A DNA stretch of 48,727 nucleotides from Gordonibacter sp. An230 (GCF_002159915.1 NZ_NFJP01000029.1:1-48727), one strand, 5' to 3'. Shown: positions 17,794 through 27,501, numbered from the stretch's first letter. The notes: generated by a model not told the origin, from the sequence alone. Numbers and translations are program-made.

Positions 17794-18303
17794 ATGCACC
17801 TATACACCTCGGGAATCGTTCCAACCACGCCCCATCCCATCGTGGAAACCTGGGGCAACGCCATGGCGTCATGGGGCACGCTGCTCGGCGCCAACTTCGG
17901 GCGCTTCACGAACGAGATGGCGTCGAACCCGACTACGACGTCCATCATCTCGGCCTGCGTCGTGTTCGGCATCGTAGCGTACGTGGTGCTCGTGCAAAAG
18001 TCGTTCAGCTTCTCGCATACCATCCAGGGCATCGAGCCGCTCGCGCCGCTCTTGTCGGCAAGCGCAGGCGACGCGCCCTCCCCCGTGACCGATCGATGCG
18101 GGGCCATTGGCGCGGCGGCCGGGCTCACCGAGCGCGAGCAGGAGATTTTCGAATACCTCGCGCGCGGGCGCAACGTCCGCTTCATCCAAGACGAGCTGAC
18201 CGTGTCGTACAACACGGTGAAGACCCACGTCAGCCACATCTACGCGAAGCTCGGCGTGCACTCGCACCAGGAGCTGATCGACCTGGTGGAGCGCACACCT
18301 TAG
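17794..18303 (+). pseudogene. 5'-truncated membrane LuxR regulator remnant
   Basis: The 169-residue frame holds only the last one or two membrane helices (ISACVVFGIVAYVVLV) and an intact LuxR helix-turn-helix (LTEREQEIFEYLA ... NTVKTHVSHIYAKLGVHSHQELIDLV). Complete relatives in this window have 318-549 residues. No ribosome-binding site precedes ATG 17794 and no coding signal continues upstream. A strong terminator hairpin still follows. It may be a pseudogene or may still yield a small membrane-tethered DNA-binding protein. Confidence 0.75.
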
Positions 18304-18325
18304 CGAGCGACGACGCGAATGCGCA

Positions 18326-18387
18326 CCCGCGCTCGCCCCAAGCACACGCTCCGGCGCTCCCAAGCGTGTGTTTGGGGCGAGCGCGGG
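18326..18387. terminator. Very strong bidirectional hairpin
   Basis: A 25-bp stem with one mismatch (arms 18326-18350 and 18363-18387, 12-base loop) between the LuxR remnant and the convergent CMD-family gene. The arm core is CTCGCCCCAAGCACACGCT. Confidence 0.8.
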
Positions 18388-18443
18388 AATGCGACCGACG
18401 GCGGCCCCGGCTTGCGCGGCCGCCGTGACCGTCTGCTGCGCGC

Positions 18444-19226
18444 CTATTCGCCGGCGTCAGCGCCTTCAAGCGCTTTCGCGGCTTCGTCGATGCAGCGCAG
18501 GGCGTTCAAACTGCGCGGGTAGCCGATGTAGGGCAGGCACTGCGACACCACCTTGATGAGAAACGCCCGATCATTGCCCACGCGTATATTCGCCTGCGCA
18601 TGACTGATCGCTTGGGGCTCGCAACCACCTTGGGCGACAAGAAAGCAGAATGTAATCATTTCTCGCTGCGCATCGTCCAATCCCGTGCGTGTGTAGTAGT
18701 CGCCGAAGCAGTTCTCGGCGAGCCACCGGTTGATGTGGCGCGTCTCCTCAGGACCCGACTCGTAGAAGTCGGCCATATGCGGCCCGAAGAGATCAACCTG
18801 CTTCTGCGCGCCCGCTTCGAGGCGCGTGTCCATGGTCGTGGTGGCCTGGCTTTCCAACGGCAGATCGACCAGGCGATGCTCCAGCAGTTCGTTCACCGCA
18901 TACAGAAACGGCAGCATGCGCCCCATACCCACGTACGGCGTGGAATGGTAGACGATCTCCTTCACCTCGACCGGCGTGACGCCCAAATTGAACGCGCCTT
19001 TCACCATGGCTTTGAACAAATCAATCGCCTGCGAACCCACGAGCGCTGCCAGTATGGCCATCATGCGCGTACGGTCATCCAAATCGTCGCTGTGCGGCAC
19101 CTCACCGAACGCAAAACCGTCCATGCGCTCGACGAACTCAGGGTCTGTCTCCATCAGCGGCGAATCAAACCCGGGGAACAAGCGGCCGCGGTATTCCCTT
19201 GCTCGATCAACATTGCTTTGGCCCAT
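18444..19226 (-). CDS. Carboxymuconolactone-decarboxylase-like protein with two CMD domains
   Basis: A 260-residue protein with two consecutive all-helical CMD-type units: residues ~45-135 (containing EVKEIVYHSTPYVGMGRMLPF) and ~165-255 (containing QREMITFCFLVAQGGCEPQAISHA). CMD proteins include 4-carboxymuconolactone decarboxylase and AhpD peroxidase partners. The AhpD CxxC pair is absent, so a peroxidase role is unlikely; reaction unknown. ATG 19226 has GGAAGGAG upstream. It lies on the same strand as, and downstream of, the LuxR gene at 19491-20939, separated by a hairpin repeat. Confidence 0.8.
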   Translation of the reverse strand: MGQSNVDRAREYRGRLFPGFDSPLMETDPEFVERMDGFAFGEVPHSDDLDDRTRMMAILAALVGSQAIDLFKAMVKGAFNLGVTPVEVKEIVYHSTPYVGMGRMLPFLYAVNELLEHRLVDLPLESQATTTMDTRLEAGAQKQVDLFGPHMADFYESGPEETRHINRWLAENCFGDYYTRTGLDDAQREMITFCFLVAQGGCEPQAISHAQANIRVGNDRAFLIKVVSQCLPYIGYPRSLNALRCIDEAAKALEGADAGE

Positions 19227-19360
19227 AGGTTGGCTCCTTCCCTCATGCGTTCGCGATATTGTCACCATCCTACTACGCGCAGGCAACCCCGCGTCAACTG
19301 CTGCCAGCAAAGAACCATAGGAGAGAGAGACGAGCACTCCCACCGGACGCTGCCGCCCCG

Positions 19361-19418
19361 CGTTGTCGCCCGAAACGGTCGCTTTTCGCGCCGAAACCGA
19401 CCGTTTCGGGCGACAACG
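19361..19418. repeat. Hairpin repeat element, copy 1
   Basis: A perfect 21-bp inverted repeat (arms 19361-19381 and 19398-19418, core GTTGTCGCCCGAAACGGTCG) around a 16-base loop. The same element recurs at 21131-21188 with matching arm ends, arm length and loop layout. It could terminate the LuxR transcript, but the symmetry and duplication suggest a small dispersed palindromic element. Confidence 0.85.
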
Positions 19419-19490
19419 TAGGACATGGGACAACACAGAGCGCGGAACAACACTGGACCGTGCAGCCCTCGCGCGGATCCCGCAGCGCGC

Positions 19491-20939
19491 CTACGCCTCC
19501 CGCTCGATGAGATCCACCACCTCGTCGCGCGAGTGCACATCGAGTTTCTGGTAAATCGACTTGACGTGGTATTTCACCGTGTTCTCGGACACCACGAGCC
19601 TCTCGGAGATGGATCGCACCGTCCGCCCCTGTCCCAAGTGCCTCAGTATCTCCGATTCACGCGGCGTCAGCCCGTACGTCTCAACGATCTGTCGGCACCG
19701 TTCCTCCAGCGCAACCTGAGGCGCCACCGTCGCCGGAATCGTCCGGCCCGCCCCTTCGCCCGAAAATGTCCTATCCTTGAACAGAAACGTCGACACCATG
19801 GCGACCAGGTACACTGCAACCAGCGCCACCGCCGTCAGCTTGAGGTCGCCGACGCTGAACGTGTGGGCGTTCAACGTCCCCACCACAGCCCCAGCCAGCT
19901 GCGCGGCATTGGTGCACACCAGCGAGCACGAGAACAGCAGCCCCGCGGGAAGCCGTGTGTCGCGCACGGCATTTGCCGTCATGCACCACAGGATGATGCC
20001 AGCCACCAACGATCCCAGCTGGGCGCACGCATTGGCAAGCCCTCCGGCCCCGTCCCAAATCAACGGCAGAAGCAGAAAACCCGTCGCGGAAAGCGGCAAA
20101 GCCACTTTGTACACCGATCCCAAGCTCGGCTGGCTTTTCGCCATCAGCGCGGGCAACAGCAAAACCAAGACGACCGCCCCTTGCGTGATGATCGAGGTGC
20201 ACTGGAACGTCGCAAGGGGTATGCTCTGCTGAATCGATACCTGAAGCATCAGCCCGCTCATGAACGACAGGATAGATGTTCCCAAAATGGGACGCCACAA
20301 CGACAAGAGCGCACCTTTCAGCACCGGAGCCGAACACTCCTCCCCGATAGGGCCGCGCATGTCGAGACACCGCTTGCAAAACGCCACGGACACGAAGAAC
20401 AAAATCGCGCCCACAGGAGCAACCGCCGGCGTCGGCAAAAGCGTGACGAGCAGATAGAGAACCAAGCTCAACGCATTGCTCAGCAGCACGAACAGGTAGA
20501 CACGGCGCAGGTCGAGCGTTCCGGAGAACCGAGCCCACAAAAGCGTGACCAGCGCGCCGCCCGCGCCGTACAGCAAGCCGCCGAACATGAGCCACGGCAG
20601 AAGCACATCGGATGGGGCGAACGGGACGAACTCGAACGCCATCTTCGTAACCAAAAAGCCCGCAGCCGCTACGCCCGCGCACAGAAACGCCGAAGCAAGG
20701 GTCGAGATGCGGCTTCGCCGACGCATGACGGCTATCATCGACCCGTACACCAGCACGCGGGCCCCCACGATAGCCACCTGGAACAAAGACTGGACCGGTA
20801 TGGCCGAGCCGTCCACAGAGGCAAACATCGTCGGAGACTCGAACGACACATACCCGAACACCAAATACAGAGCGTAGCCGCTCATAAACACAGCATCGCG
20901 CACCCGCATGCCAGCGAACAGCTCTTTCAAGCGCTCCAT
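19491..20939 (-). CDS. Membrane-anchored LuxR-type transcriptional regulator
   Basis: A 482-residue protein with about twelve hydrophobic segments (residues ~14-390) and a C-terminal helix-turn-helix ([15 protein letters not shown] ... [26 protein letters not shown]). ATG 20939 is preceded by GGGGAAG. It is divergent from the flavoprotein at 21581 and flanked on both sides by copies of the same hairpin repeat. It probably regulates the flavoprotein, and perhaps also the CMD-family gene downstream. Confidence 0.86.
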   Translation of the reverse strand: MERLKELFAGMRVRDAVFMSGYALYLVFGYVSFESPTMFASVDGSAIPVQSLFQVAIVGARVLVYGSMIAVMRRRSRISTLASAFLCAGVAAAGFLVTKMAFEFVPFAPSDVLLPWLMFGGLLYGAGGALVTLLWARFSGTLDLRRVYLFVLLSNALSLVLYLLVTLLPTPAVAPVGAILFFVSVAFCKRCLDMRGPIGEECSAPVLKGALLSLWRPILGTSILSFMSGLMLQVSIQQSIPLATFQCTSIITQGAVVLVLLLPALMAKSQPSLGSVYKVALPLSATGFLLLPLIWDGAGGLANACAQLGSLVAGIILWCMTANAVRDTRLPAGLLFSCSLVCTNAAQLAGAVVGTLNAHTFSVGDLKLTAVALVAVYLVAMVSTFLFKDRTFSGEGAGRTIPATVAPQVALEERCRQIVETYGLTPRESEILRHLGQGRTVRSISERLVVSENTVKYHVKSIYQKLDVHSRDEVVDLIEREA

Positions 20940-21580
20940 GCTTCCCCTATCCCATCCCGTGACTGGCTCCAGTGTAGCTTATACGACCATGAAAGTCACC
21001 GAAGCCCCCCGGCAAAATGTTTCCGACCTCCATCGCCTCCCCGGCACGCCCACGCGCTCGGGCGTCCATCCTATCCACCCCATCGCGCTCGCGATGCATT
21101 CCCGATGCGACATCGCACAACCGCGGGAGGGGTTGTCGCCCGAATCGGTCGTTTCTTTCGCCTAAAACGACCGATTCGGGCGACAACGCGCAAGCCAAAA
21201 TGACCCTCGGCCGCACACGGCCTCCGAGGAGTTTCCTTCCCGCGCCCCGCAGCGCTGCACGTCCAGAATGCGGCGCTAAACCCGGCGAATAGCGGCAACC
21301 ACCCGGTTCAGGTAGGTTCCCATCGGCCAAAACAGCGAAAACTACCCGCAGGCGGGTGTGGCGTCCCCCGACACGGAAGGCATAAGGTGCAAACAGTCGA
21401 AGCGAATCGAGGGCTGTAACGCAAGGGAGAAAACGACGAGCGGCGCCAAAGCCGCAAGCGTCGTACCGCGCCGCCCGGCGCTGCCGCATGTCGCAACGCT
21501 CCCGTGCGCCAACCCGCCGAATCGCCGCAACGAAGGCAGGGGAGGGAGCACCTCTGCACGCACAAGGGAAGGAGCACTTC
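20940..21580. promoter_or_regulatory. Divergent region of the third LuxR/flavoprotein module
   Basis: About 640 bases with no supported gene. It holds the second hairpin repeat (21131-21188) and the flavoprotein ribosome-binding site GGAAGGAG just before 21581. The region is longer than the equivalent spacers in the other modules (~250-400). Confidence 0.55.
21131..21188. repeat. Hairpin repeat element, copy 2
   Basis: A perfect 23-bp inverted repeat (arms 21132-21154 and 21165-21187, core GTTGTCGCCCGAATCGGTCG) with a 10-base loop. Compared with copy 1 the outer 13 bases are identical, and one base pair differs compensatorily (AAC/GTT becomes ATC/GAT), so pairing is preserved. Confidence 0.85.
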
Positions 21581-23314
21581 ATGAACAAAGGATTGAGCCG
21601 TCGCGCATTCCTAGGCCTCGGCGCCACGGCAGCCGCTGCGGCAGGCGTGGCCGGCCTCGCGGGCTGCGCACCGCAGCAAAGCGGCACTGCGAACAGCGGA
21701 AACGCCGGCGCGGACGGATCGGCCTCCGGCATCGCCCCCAGCGAGTACACCCCCGACTTCCTAACCCCGCCTCCGGTTCCCACCGATGTCAAAGAGGAGA
21801 AGGACTGCGACGTCCTCGTCATCGGCCTGGGCCTTGCCGGCACCGCCGCCGCCAAGGCAGCAGCCGAAGCCGGCAAAAAGGTCATCGTGCTCGAAAAGCA
21901 GCCCGAAGACGGCTACACCGTCATCTCCATGGCTGGCGACTTCGGCGTGGTGGGTTCGCAGATCCAGAAGGATCTCGGCATCGAATGGGCGCCCAAAGAG
22001 GACATCATGAACGAGTACGTCAAAGAGACCGGCGGCCGCTGCGACACGTGGATGATGAGTTATTGGTACGACCATTCCGGCGAGGACTTCGACTGGTTCA
22101 TCGAGGGTGCAGACTACGAGGTGCTCAAGTCCACCGCCGCCAACCGCGAGACGGACAAGCCGAACTTCATCCGTCCGAAGTGCTTCCCCAAGTTGGAAAC
22201 GTACAACTACAAAGAGGAGCTGTACCCCTACTTCCACGGCACCATCACGGCGAACCCGAACATGCAGTGGTGCTGCCAGGCTGCGTGCGATGCCGCCAAG
22301 GCCGCCGGAGCAGAGATCATCTACGGTGCCGAGGGCGAGCAGCTCTTCAAGGACGGCGAGGCCGTGGCGGGCGCTTACGCCAAGACGGCTGACGGCTATC
22401 TCAAGGTGAACGCCAAGGCCACCATCCTCTGCACCGGCGACTACGGTGCGAACCTCGAGATGCGCCACTACTACGCCCCTTGGACCGACGAGTTCCAGGG
22501 AGGCTACGACGACGGCCAGGGCCAGCTCATGGGCATCTGGGCGGGCGGCTGGATGGAGCTGGGCCCACATGCCCCAATGACGCACCACATGGGCGGAGCT
22601 CTCGGCGTGGATAGCTACCTGCAGCTCAACATGGAGGGCAAGCGCTTCATGAACGAGGACGTACCCGGTCAAAACATCGCAGACGAGCATACGCGCCAGC
22701 CCGTCGCCAAAGACCCCGAGCTCGCCGCGGCCGGCGTGAAGGCATGGCAGATCTTCGACAGCAAGTGGCCCGAGCAGATCATCCACATGCCCGACGGTCA
22801 CGGCTACACCACCTACTTCATCCCTGAAGAAGAGGCCGCGAACTACGAAACGGTGCTCTCGGGCTTCGGCTTGGGCTACACTACGCAGGCCATGGTGGAC
22901 GAAGCCGTCGATGTCAAATGCGACACGCTCGAGGAGCTGGCCGAGCAGACAGGCCTGCCCTACGAGACGATGAAGGCAGAGATCGAGCGCTACAACGAAC
23001 TGTGCCACAAGGGCTACGATGAGGACTTCGGCAAAATGGCGAAGCGCATGTTCCCTGTCGAGAACCCGCCGTACTACGCGTGCAAGTTCGGCAACGCGGG
23101 CATGCTCGTCATGTTCGGCGGCCTCGAGTGCAACCACGATCTTCAGGTGACCAAGGACGGCACGAACGATCCGATCCCCGGTCTGTACGTGGCTGGCAAC
23201 ACGATGGGTCGCCGCCTCCAGGTGGACTACCCCGTTGTCGTAGCCGGCATCAGCCTGGCCACTGCGCTTACGTTCGGCCGCTTGGCCGGCACGAACGCCG
23301 CAGCCAGCGTGTAA
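21581..23314 (+). CDS. Tat-exported lipoprotein FAD-dependent reductase (FAD_binding_2 family)
   Basis: A 577-residue flavoprotein with Tat motif SRRAFLG (6-12), lipobox LAGC (Cys29), FAD motif GLGLAG (~80) and C-terminal GLYVAGNTMG. It is paralogous to the protein at 10579-12345, sharing GPHAPMTHH-x-GG, FMNEDV, WQIFDSKW and the late DYP motif. The fumarate-reductase His block reads LVMFGG and the NRLGG Arg is replaced by a VDYPVVVAG stretch. It is predicted to be an extracytoplasmic reductase of an unknown organic acceptor. ATG 21581 has GGAAGGAG upstream. The likely regulator is the divergent LuxR gene. Confidence 0.88.
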   Translation: MNKGLSRRAFLGLGATAAAAAGVAGLAGCAPQQSGTANSGNAGADGSASGIAPSEYTPDFLTPPPVPTDVKEEKDCDVLVIGLGLAGTAAAKAAAEAGKKVIVLEKQPEDGYTVISMAGDFGVVGSQIQKDLGIEWAPKEDIMNEYVKETGGRCDTWMMSYWYDHSGEDFDWFIEGADYEVLKSTAANRETDKPNFIRPKCFPKLETYNYKEELYPYFHGTITANPNMQWCCQAACDAAKAAGAEIIYGAEGEQLFKDGEAVAGAYAKTADGYLKVNAKATILCTGDYGANLEMRHYYAPWTDEFQGGYDDGQGQLMGIWAGGWMELGPHAPMTHHMGGALGVDSYLQLNMEGKRFMNEDVPGQNIADEHTRQPVAKDPELAAAGVKAWQIFDSKWPEQIIHMPDGHGYTTYFIPEEEAANYETVLSGFGLGYTTQAMVDEAVDVKCDTLEELAEQTGLPYETMKAEIERYNELCHKGYDEDFGKMAKRMFPVENPPYYACKFGNAGMLVMFGGLECNHDLQVTKDGTNDPIPGLYVAGNTMGRRLQVDYPVVVAGISLATALTFGRLAGTNAAASV

Positions 23315-23371
23315 CTCGCACCTTCCGCACGAGGCGGCCGTCCCCCTCCCTCTTGCGGCCGCCTCCCTCGC

Positions 23372-23401
23372 AGGCCTCCGCCGTTGCAACGGCGGAGGCC
23401 T
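23372..23401. terminator. Bidirectional terminator between convergent genes
   Basis: A perfect 30-base palindrome (AGGCCTCCGCCGTTG and its complement), ~60 bases past the flavoprotein stop and ~140 bases past the end of the minus-strand membrane-anchor gene. Confidence 0.8.
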
Positions 23402-23539
23402 TCCACCCTTCGGCGAACAGGGAAACGCGCACCTGAGCCCCCATCTCGCTGTCGCACTTCGAGCAGCTCCGCGCCAACAGCGACCGCCCTGAGCAACACG
23501 ACTCGAAACTCCGGCGCCGACACCTCCGCATCCTGTAAA

Positions 23540-24346
23540 TCACATCAGCCCCGCGGCAAAGAACGCCACGCGCGCAAGAACCACGCCAACCAAGGTAAAG
23601 AGGCATACGACGACGCCGCCAATTCGTGCGGGCAGAACGCCCGCACGGACCGCTGCGACAGCGATGCTTGCCACAAGTGGCCCCAATACGCCGGAGGCGA
23701 CCAGCAAACCCGTCGCATCCACGCCGATGCGCGCCAGATGCAAGCCGAACGCGCACAGCGTCGCAGCGAACGCGACTCCTGCAGCCACGCTGGCTGCGGC
23801 AAGGCTGCTATTCGCCAGCCCTGATCGGTTGAGCAGGGCGCACAGACCCGCGCCAAGAGCGAGATCCCCCACCAGGAACAACGGAACCGTTGCAGCTCCG
23901 CTCCAAGCCGGCAAACCCAAACTCTGGTAGTACGCCAAACCCGTGACCACCATAAGTCCCACGGCGATCAACCCGCCGACCCAACGCACCGGACGCACCG
24001 AGACGCCTTTGAAACTTGCCAGCGCGAGATCGACGACGACGACCAAGCCAAACGCGATAGACCAATACGCCTCCTGCGCGATCATAGACCCAGGGTTTGC
24101 CATACCGTTCACGAAGCGCAAGGGCTGCCCCAGGTGGGCCAGCGTCCCGCACAAACCCAACCCCAGCAACACTAGGCATACAAGCGGAAACAGCCAAGGG
24201 CGCAAGGGCTTCGCTTCCGGAGCATTTTCGGTATGCGTTCGGCAGATCGACCGTCCGTTTCCGCACAGGGAGTCGACCGCATACGCACCCGCTGCCAAAC
24301 CGGCGAACGTCGTGAACACTAAAAGAGGAAACGTCTCCATGACCAT
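23540..24346 (-). CDS. DMSO-reductase-type membrane anchor subunit (DmsC-like)
   Basis: A 268-residue integral membrane protein with about eight hydrophobic segments, matching the length and pattern of DmsC/NrfD-like anchors, which pass quinol electrons to the Fe-S subunit. It opens METFPLLVFTTFAGLAAGAY, and GTLAHLGQPLRFVNG matches the family's conserved H-x-G region. It is the third gene of a minus-strand dmsABC-like operon, starting 16 bases after the Fe-S subunit stop. Confidence 0.87.
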   Translation of the reverse strand: MVMETFPLLVFTTFAGLAAGAYAVDSLCGNGRSICRTHTENAPEAKPLRPWLFPLVCLVLLGLGLCGTLAHLGQPLRFVNGMANPGSMIAQEAYWSIAFGLVVVVDLALASFKGVSVRPVRWVGGLIAVGLMVVTGLAYYQSLGLPAWSGAATVPLFLVGDLALGAGLCALLNRSGLANSSLAAASVAAGVAFAATLCAFGLHLARIGVDATGLLVASGVLGPLVASIAVAAVRAGVLPARIGGVVVCLFTLVGVVLARVAFFAAGLM

Positions 24347-24362
24347 ATGTCACCACCCGCTT

Positions 24363-24929
24363 CTATACATAGTAGACCGACGGATGCGTGCCCATCTCGG
24401 GAAGATACGCCTGAGCCTTACCCGATTGCACGAGCTTGCGCACGTCGCTCTCCGGATCGTTCAGATCGCCGAACACGCGCGCGTTCGCCGGGCACGCTGC
24501 TACGCAGTACGGCTCGACACCCTCGGCCACACGCTCCGCGCAGAAGGTGCACTTGCTCATCACGTGGTCGACGTCGTTCATCGACGGCGCACCGTACGGG
24601 CACACCCAGCTGCAGTAACCGCATGCGATGCACACGTCCTGATTCACCGACACGATGCCGGTGGCGAGGTCTTTGTGCATGGCGCCCGACGGACAGTTGT
24701 TCACGCACGCCGGATTATCGCAGTGGTTGCACAGCAGGGGGCGGAAGGCCAGCGTTGTGCGCGGGAACGTGCCCGTCGACTGGTACAGCACCTCGCCGTC
24801 CAGGCTTTCCAGATGGTTCCAGTGCGCGCTGCCGGGAACCTCGTTCGATATCTTGCAGCTCACGGTGCAGGTCTGGCAGCCCACGCAATGCTGCGTGTCT
24901 ATCACCATGCCGTATCGTCTCTCAGTCAT
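24363..24929 (-). CDS. DmsB-like [4Fe-4S] electron-transfer subunit
   Basis: A 188-residue ferredoxin-like subunit with sixteen cysteines in four cluster motifs: Cys15/18/21/25, Cys67/70/75/79, Cys100/103/106/110 and Cys127/130/142/146. This is the DmsB/NrfC arrangement that wires the membrane anchor to the molybdoenzyme. It has no signal of its own, so it probably rides out with the Tat-targeted catalytic subunit. It starts 10 bases after the catalytic-subunit stop and precedes the anchor gene. Confidence 0.92.
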   Translation of the reverse strand: MTERRYGMVIDTQHCVGCQTCTVSCKISNEVPGSAHWNHLESLDGEVLYQSTGTFPRTTLAFRPLLCNHCDNPACVNNCPSGAMHKDLATGIVSVNQDVCIACGYCSWVCPYGAPSMNDVDHVMSKCTFCAERVAEGVEPYCVAACPANARVFGDLNDPESDVRKLVQSGKAQAYLPEMGTHPSVYYV

Positions 24930-24939
24930 GATACCCCCT

Positions 24940-27501
24940 TCACGCCTTTTCGACTTCGACGAGCACGTCGTAGAAAGCGGTGTTTGTCATGCTGTACGCC
25001 TCTTCGGCGTCGCAGATGGTGTGATGGGTCAGGTTCTGATAGCAGCCCTCGATGAAGTGGTCAGGCGTCCAGCCGCTCTGCGTGGCCACCGCGCCCGGGA
25101 TGATGCCCTCGGTCAAAAACGCGCGTATCTTCATGCTGCCGCGGTCGTTGCGCACGCGTACCACGTCGCCGTGAGAAATGCCGCGCGCCTCGGCGTCGAC
25201 GGGGTTTATCTGCAACAGCGGCTCGTCCTGCACCACCTCGAGCGCCGGATTCAAGATATGTTGAGTGTGCACATTCAGACGATCATGGTATTGGATGTAC
25301 ACAAGCGGATACTTCGACGCCAACTCACCCTCACGCGGATCCTCGCACGGCGGAAGCCAAGTAGGCACCTCTTCGCCGAAAGGCAGAAGGCTTTCGGTAT
25401 AGAACTCGAACTTACCCGTATCAGTGGAATAACCGGTGCCGTCCTCGTAGACGATCGCCGAATCGAATATGCCGTCGGAGCGGCTGTAAATGCCCCGCTC
25501 GACCACGTCGCGTTCCCAATCGAAGTCATCCCACGCAGGATGATCGGTGCTCACGAACTGACGAATCCACTCCTCATCGGTCTTGTCCCAGTACTGCTCG
25601 ACGCCGGTTTTCTTCGCCAGCAGCGTCATAATCTCCACATCGGACTTGCTCTCACCCATCGGCTCAATGGCGGGCTGGTTGAACATAGCCCACGGGCTGC
25701 GGTCGATGAGATCCCAATGCTCCCAGTACGTGCAAGCGGGCAGCACGATGTCGGAGTACTTCGCCGTCCACGTCCACCACGGGTCAACCGTCACGATGAA
25801 GTCGATGGCGGGGATCACCTCGTCAATAATGCGGTTGGAGTCGGGACTCATGTTGACGAAGTTCGAGTTGGCGATCCACAAAAAGTCAATGGGCACTGGA
25901 TTGTGGTCCACCGCCGCCGCGTACACCTTCGACGAGGGAACGAGATTCGCCTTCTTGCCCGTATTCGACCAATCGTCAAAATCATATACGGAGCCGGTGT
26001 ACCCTGCGACTGGCTTGGTAGTGGCCGTGCCTCCCGCATGCGAAGCGCCGCCGCCCAAAACCCCAATGTAGCCGGCCACCATGGCAAGCGTCGCCACGGT
26101 GCGGAACGGCGAGTACGAGTGATACACGCGCTGCATACCCTGCCCCATGCGGATACCCGCAGGCTGAGCCTCGATGTACTCCCGAGACAGGCGCTCCACC
26201 ACAGAAGGGTCAATGCCGCAGATCTCCCCAGTACGCTCGAGCGTGTAAGGAGCGCACGCATCCTTCAAATGGTCGAAGGCCGTACGACACTCCACTCCAT
26301 CCACCGTGAACGAACCGCTTAGCGCAGGCCTGACGCCTCCGACCTTGATGGCGGCGGCGTCGGGTGCGGGCACTGCAGCTCCCGTCAACTCATCCCAGAT
26401 CACATATGTGCCGGCATCCGCGCCCGCTTTGCCCTGAGCAGCGGGGGCGGTGCCGATGGAGCCTTCGTCGTCTTTCCGAGCGCCCGTCGCCGTGGCCACC
26501 ACCGAACCGTCCACCATGCGCAAGTATGCGCCATCGTCCTCACGAACGAGGTAGGGAGCGACCGATTCCTCCACCAGCTTGTCTTTGGCGTGCAGATCGT
26601 TGCCGATGATCCAGTTCATCATGCCCAACGCCAGCGCGGGATCGGTTTGCGGCCTGATGGGAATCCACTCGTCGGCCATAGCCGCCGTGGAGCACTGACG
26701 CGGATCGATGACGATGATCTTGCAGCCGTTTTTGCGAGCGGCCACATAATCGCGCAATTCGGAGGTGTGGGTGTCGGCCACGTTGCGGCCCCACACCAGC
26801 AACAGCTTCGAGTTCAGATAGTCGCGCGAGTCGTGCGCGCCACGATGCGTGCCGAACACCATGGTCATACCCATGGATGCACCGTGATCGCCCATGATGC
26901 CCTCGATATCCCAAGTGGTGGCTCCGACGCAGGCGGCATAGCGCGTGGGCGCCTCCCACGACAACTTGCCCAAGTCGCCCGTGAACGAGTAGAACGAGGC
27001 GGCCTGCGGGTCTTTTGCCAGCACGGCATTGAGTTTTTCGGCGATCTCGTCAATTGCGTCATCCCACGTAATGCGCTCAAACTCTCCCGAACCGCGTTCG
27101 CCCGTGCGCCGCATGGGATACATGACGCGCGCATTCTCGTCCTGCAGGCGCTGGATGTAGCTCATAGAGCGTAGGCACGCATTGGCGTACCCCGGCCGTC
27201 CCGGCATGTCGCCAGGCTCGACACGCACGAGCTTGCCGTCGCGCACCGTACCGTGCAGATGGCAGCGCGACGTGCAGTTCACCGTGCACACCGCATGCAC
27301 AGCCCTCTCACCCCCCGCCGCCGAAGCCCCGCCCTCTGACGCATGCACTGTGCCGGGAAGCGCCGCCTGCGCACCGAACCCCAGCGCAGATGCAACGGTT
27401 ATCGCGCCGACGCCCTTGACAAACGTGCGGCGGGTCAGCTTGCCATCACGCGTGAAGTACTCGGGTTCGTGCGCAACGGCGTTCGTCTCGAATTCGTTCA
27501 C
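24940..27501 (-). CDS. Tat-exported molybdopterin oxidoreductase, DmsA-like catalytic subunit
   Basis: This 853-residue enzyme of the DMSO reductase family has a Tat motif (LTRRTFVKG, 22-30) and an N-terminal [4Fe-4S] motif (Cys72, Cys76, Cys80, Cys109). Further on are a molybdopterin region with GDHGASMG at 204-211, where the molybdenum ligand should lie, and a C-terminal molydopterin-binding domain (DVVRVRNDRGSMKIRAF). It would reduce or oxidise a small substrate outside the membrane and exchange electrons through the next two genes. Known relatives include DMSO/TMAO, polysulfide and catechol-dehydroxylating enzymes; the substrate cannot be read here. GTG 27501, with AAGGAGG upstream, is chosen over longer frames to 27582. 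No TorD/DmsD chaperone is adjacent. Confidence 0.9.
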   Translation of the reverse strand: MNEFETNAVAHEPEYFTRDGKLTRRTFVKGVGAITVASALGFGAQAALPGTVHASEGGASAAGGERAVHAVCTVNCTSRCHLHGTVRDGKLVRVEPGDMPGRPGYANACLRSMSYIQRLQDENARVMYPMRRTGERGSGEFERITWDDAIDEIAEKLNAVLAKDPQAASFYSFTGDLGKLSWEAPTRYAACVGATTWDIEGIMGDHGASMGMTMVFGTHRGAHDSRDYLNSKLLLVWGRNVADTHTSELRDYVAARKNGCKIIVIDPRQCSTAAMADEWIPIRPQTDPALALGMMNWIIGNDLHAKDKLVEESVAPYLVREDDGAYLRMVDGSVVATATGARKDDEGSIGTAPAAQGKAGADAGTYVIWDELTGAAVPAPDAAAIKVGGVRPALSGSFTVDGVECRTAFDHLKDACAPYTLERTGEICGIDPSVVERLSREYIEAQPAGIRMGQGMQRVYHSYSPFRTVATLAMVAGYIGVLGGGASHAGGTATTKPVAGYTGSVYDFDDWSNTGKKANLVPSSKVYAAAVDHNPVPIDFLWIANSNFVNMSPDSNRIIDEVIPAIDFIVTVDPWWTWTAKYSDIVLPACTYWEHWDLIDRSPWAMFNQPAIEPMGESKSDVEIMTLLAKKTGVEQYWDKTDEEWIRQFVSTDHPAWDDFDWERDVVERGIYSRSDGIFDSAIVYEDGTGYSTDTGKFEFYTESLLPFGEEVPTWLPPCEDPREGELASKYPLVYIQYHDRLNVHTQHILNPALEVVQDEPLLQINPVDAEARGISHGDVVRVRNDRGSMKIRAFLTEGIIPGAVATQSGWTPDHFIEGCYQNLTHHTICDAEEAYSMTNTAFYDVLVEVEKA

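Noticed and set aside
19227-19436. N-terminal extension of the CMD-family gene through the hairpin repeat
   Set aside because: The extension translates the palindromic repeat; GGAAGGAG before ATG 19226 marks the real start.
19425-21203. A 592-codon plus-strand frame antisense to a LuxR gene
   Set aside because: The composition is dominated by Arg, Gln and His, and the opposite strand encodes clear membrane helices and a helix-turn-helix.
21761-23389. A 542-codon minus-strand frame opposite the third flavoprotein
   Set aside because: Val/Leu/His/Arg-biased antisense translation with no recognisable domain or start signal.
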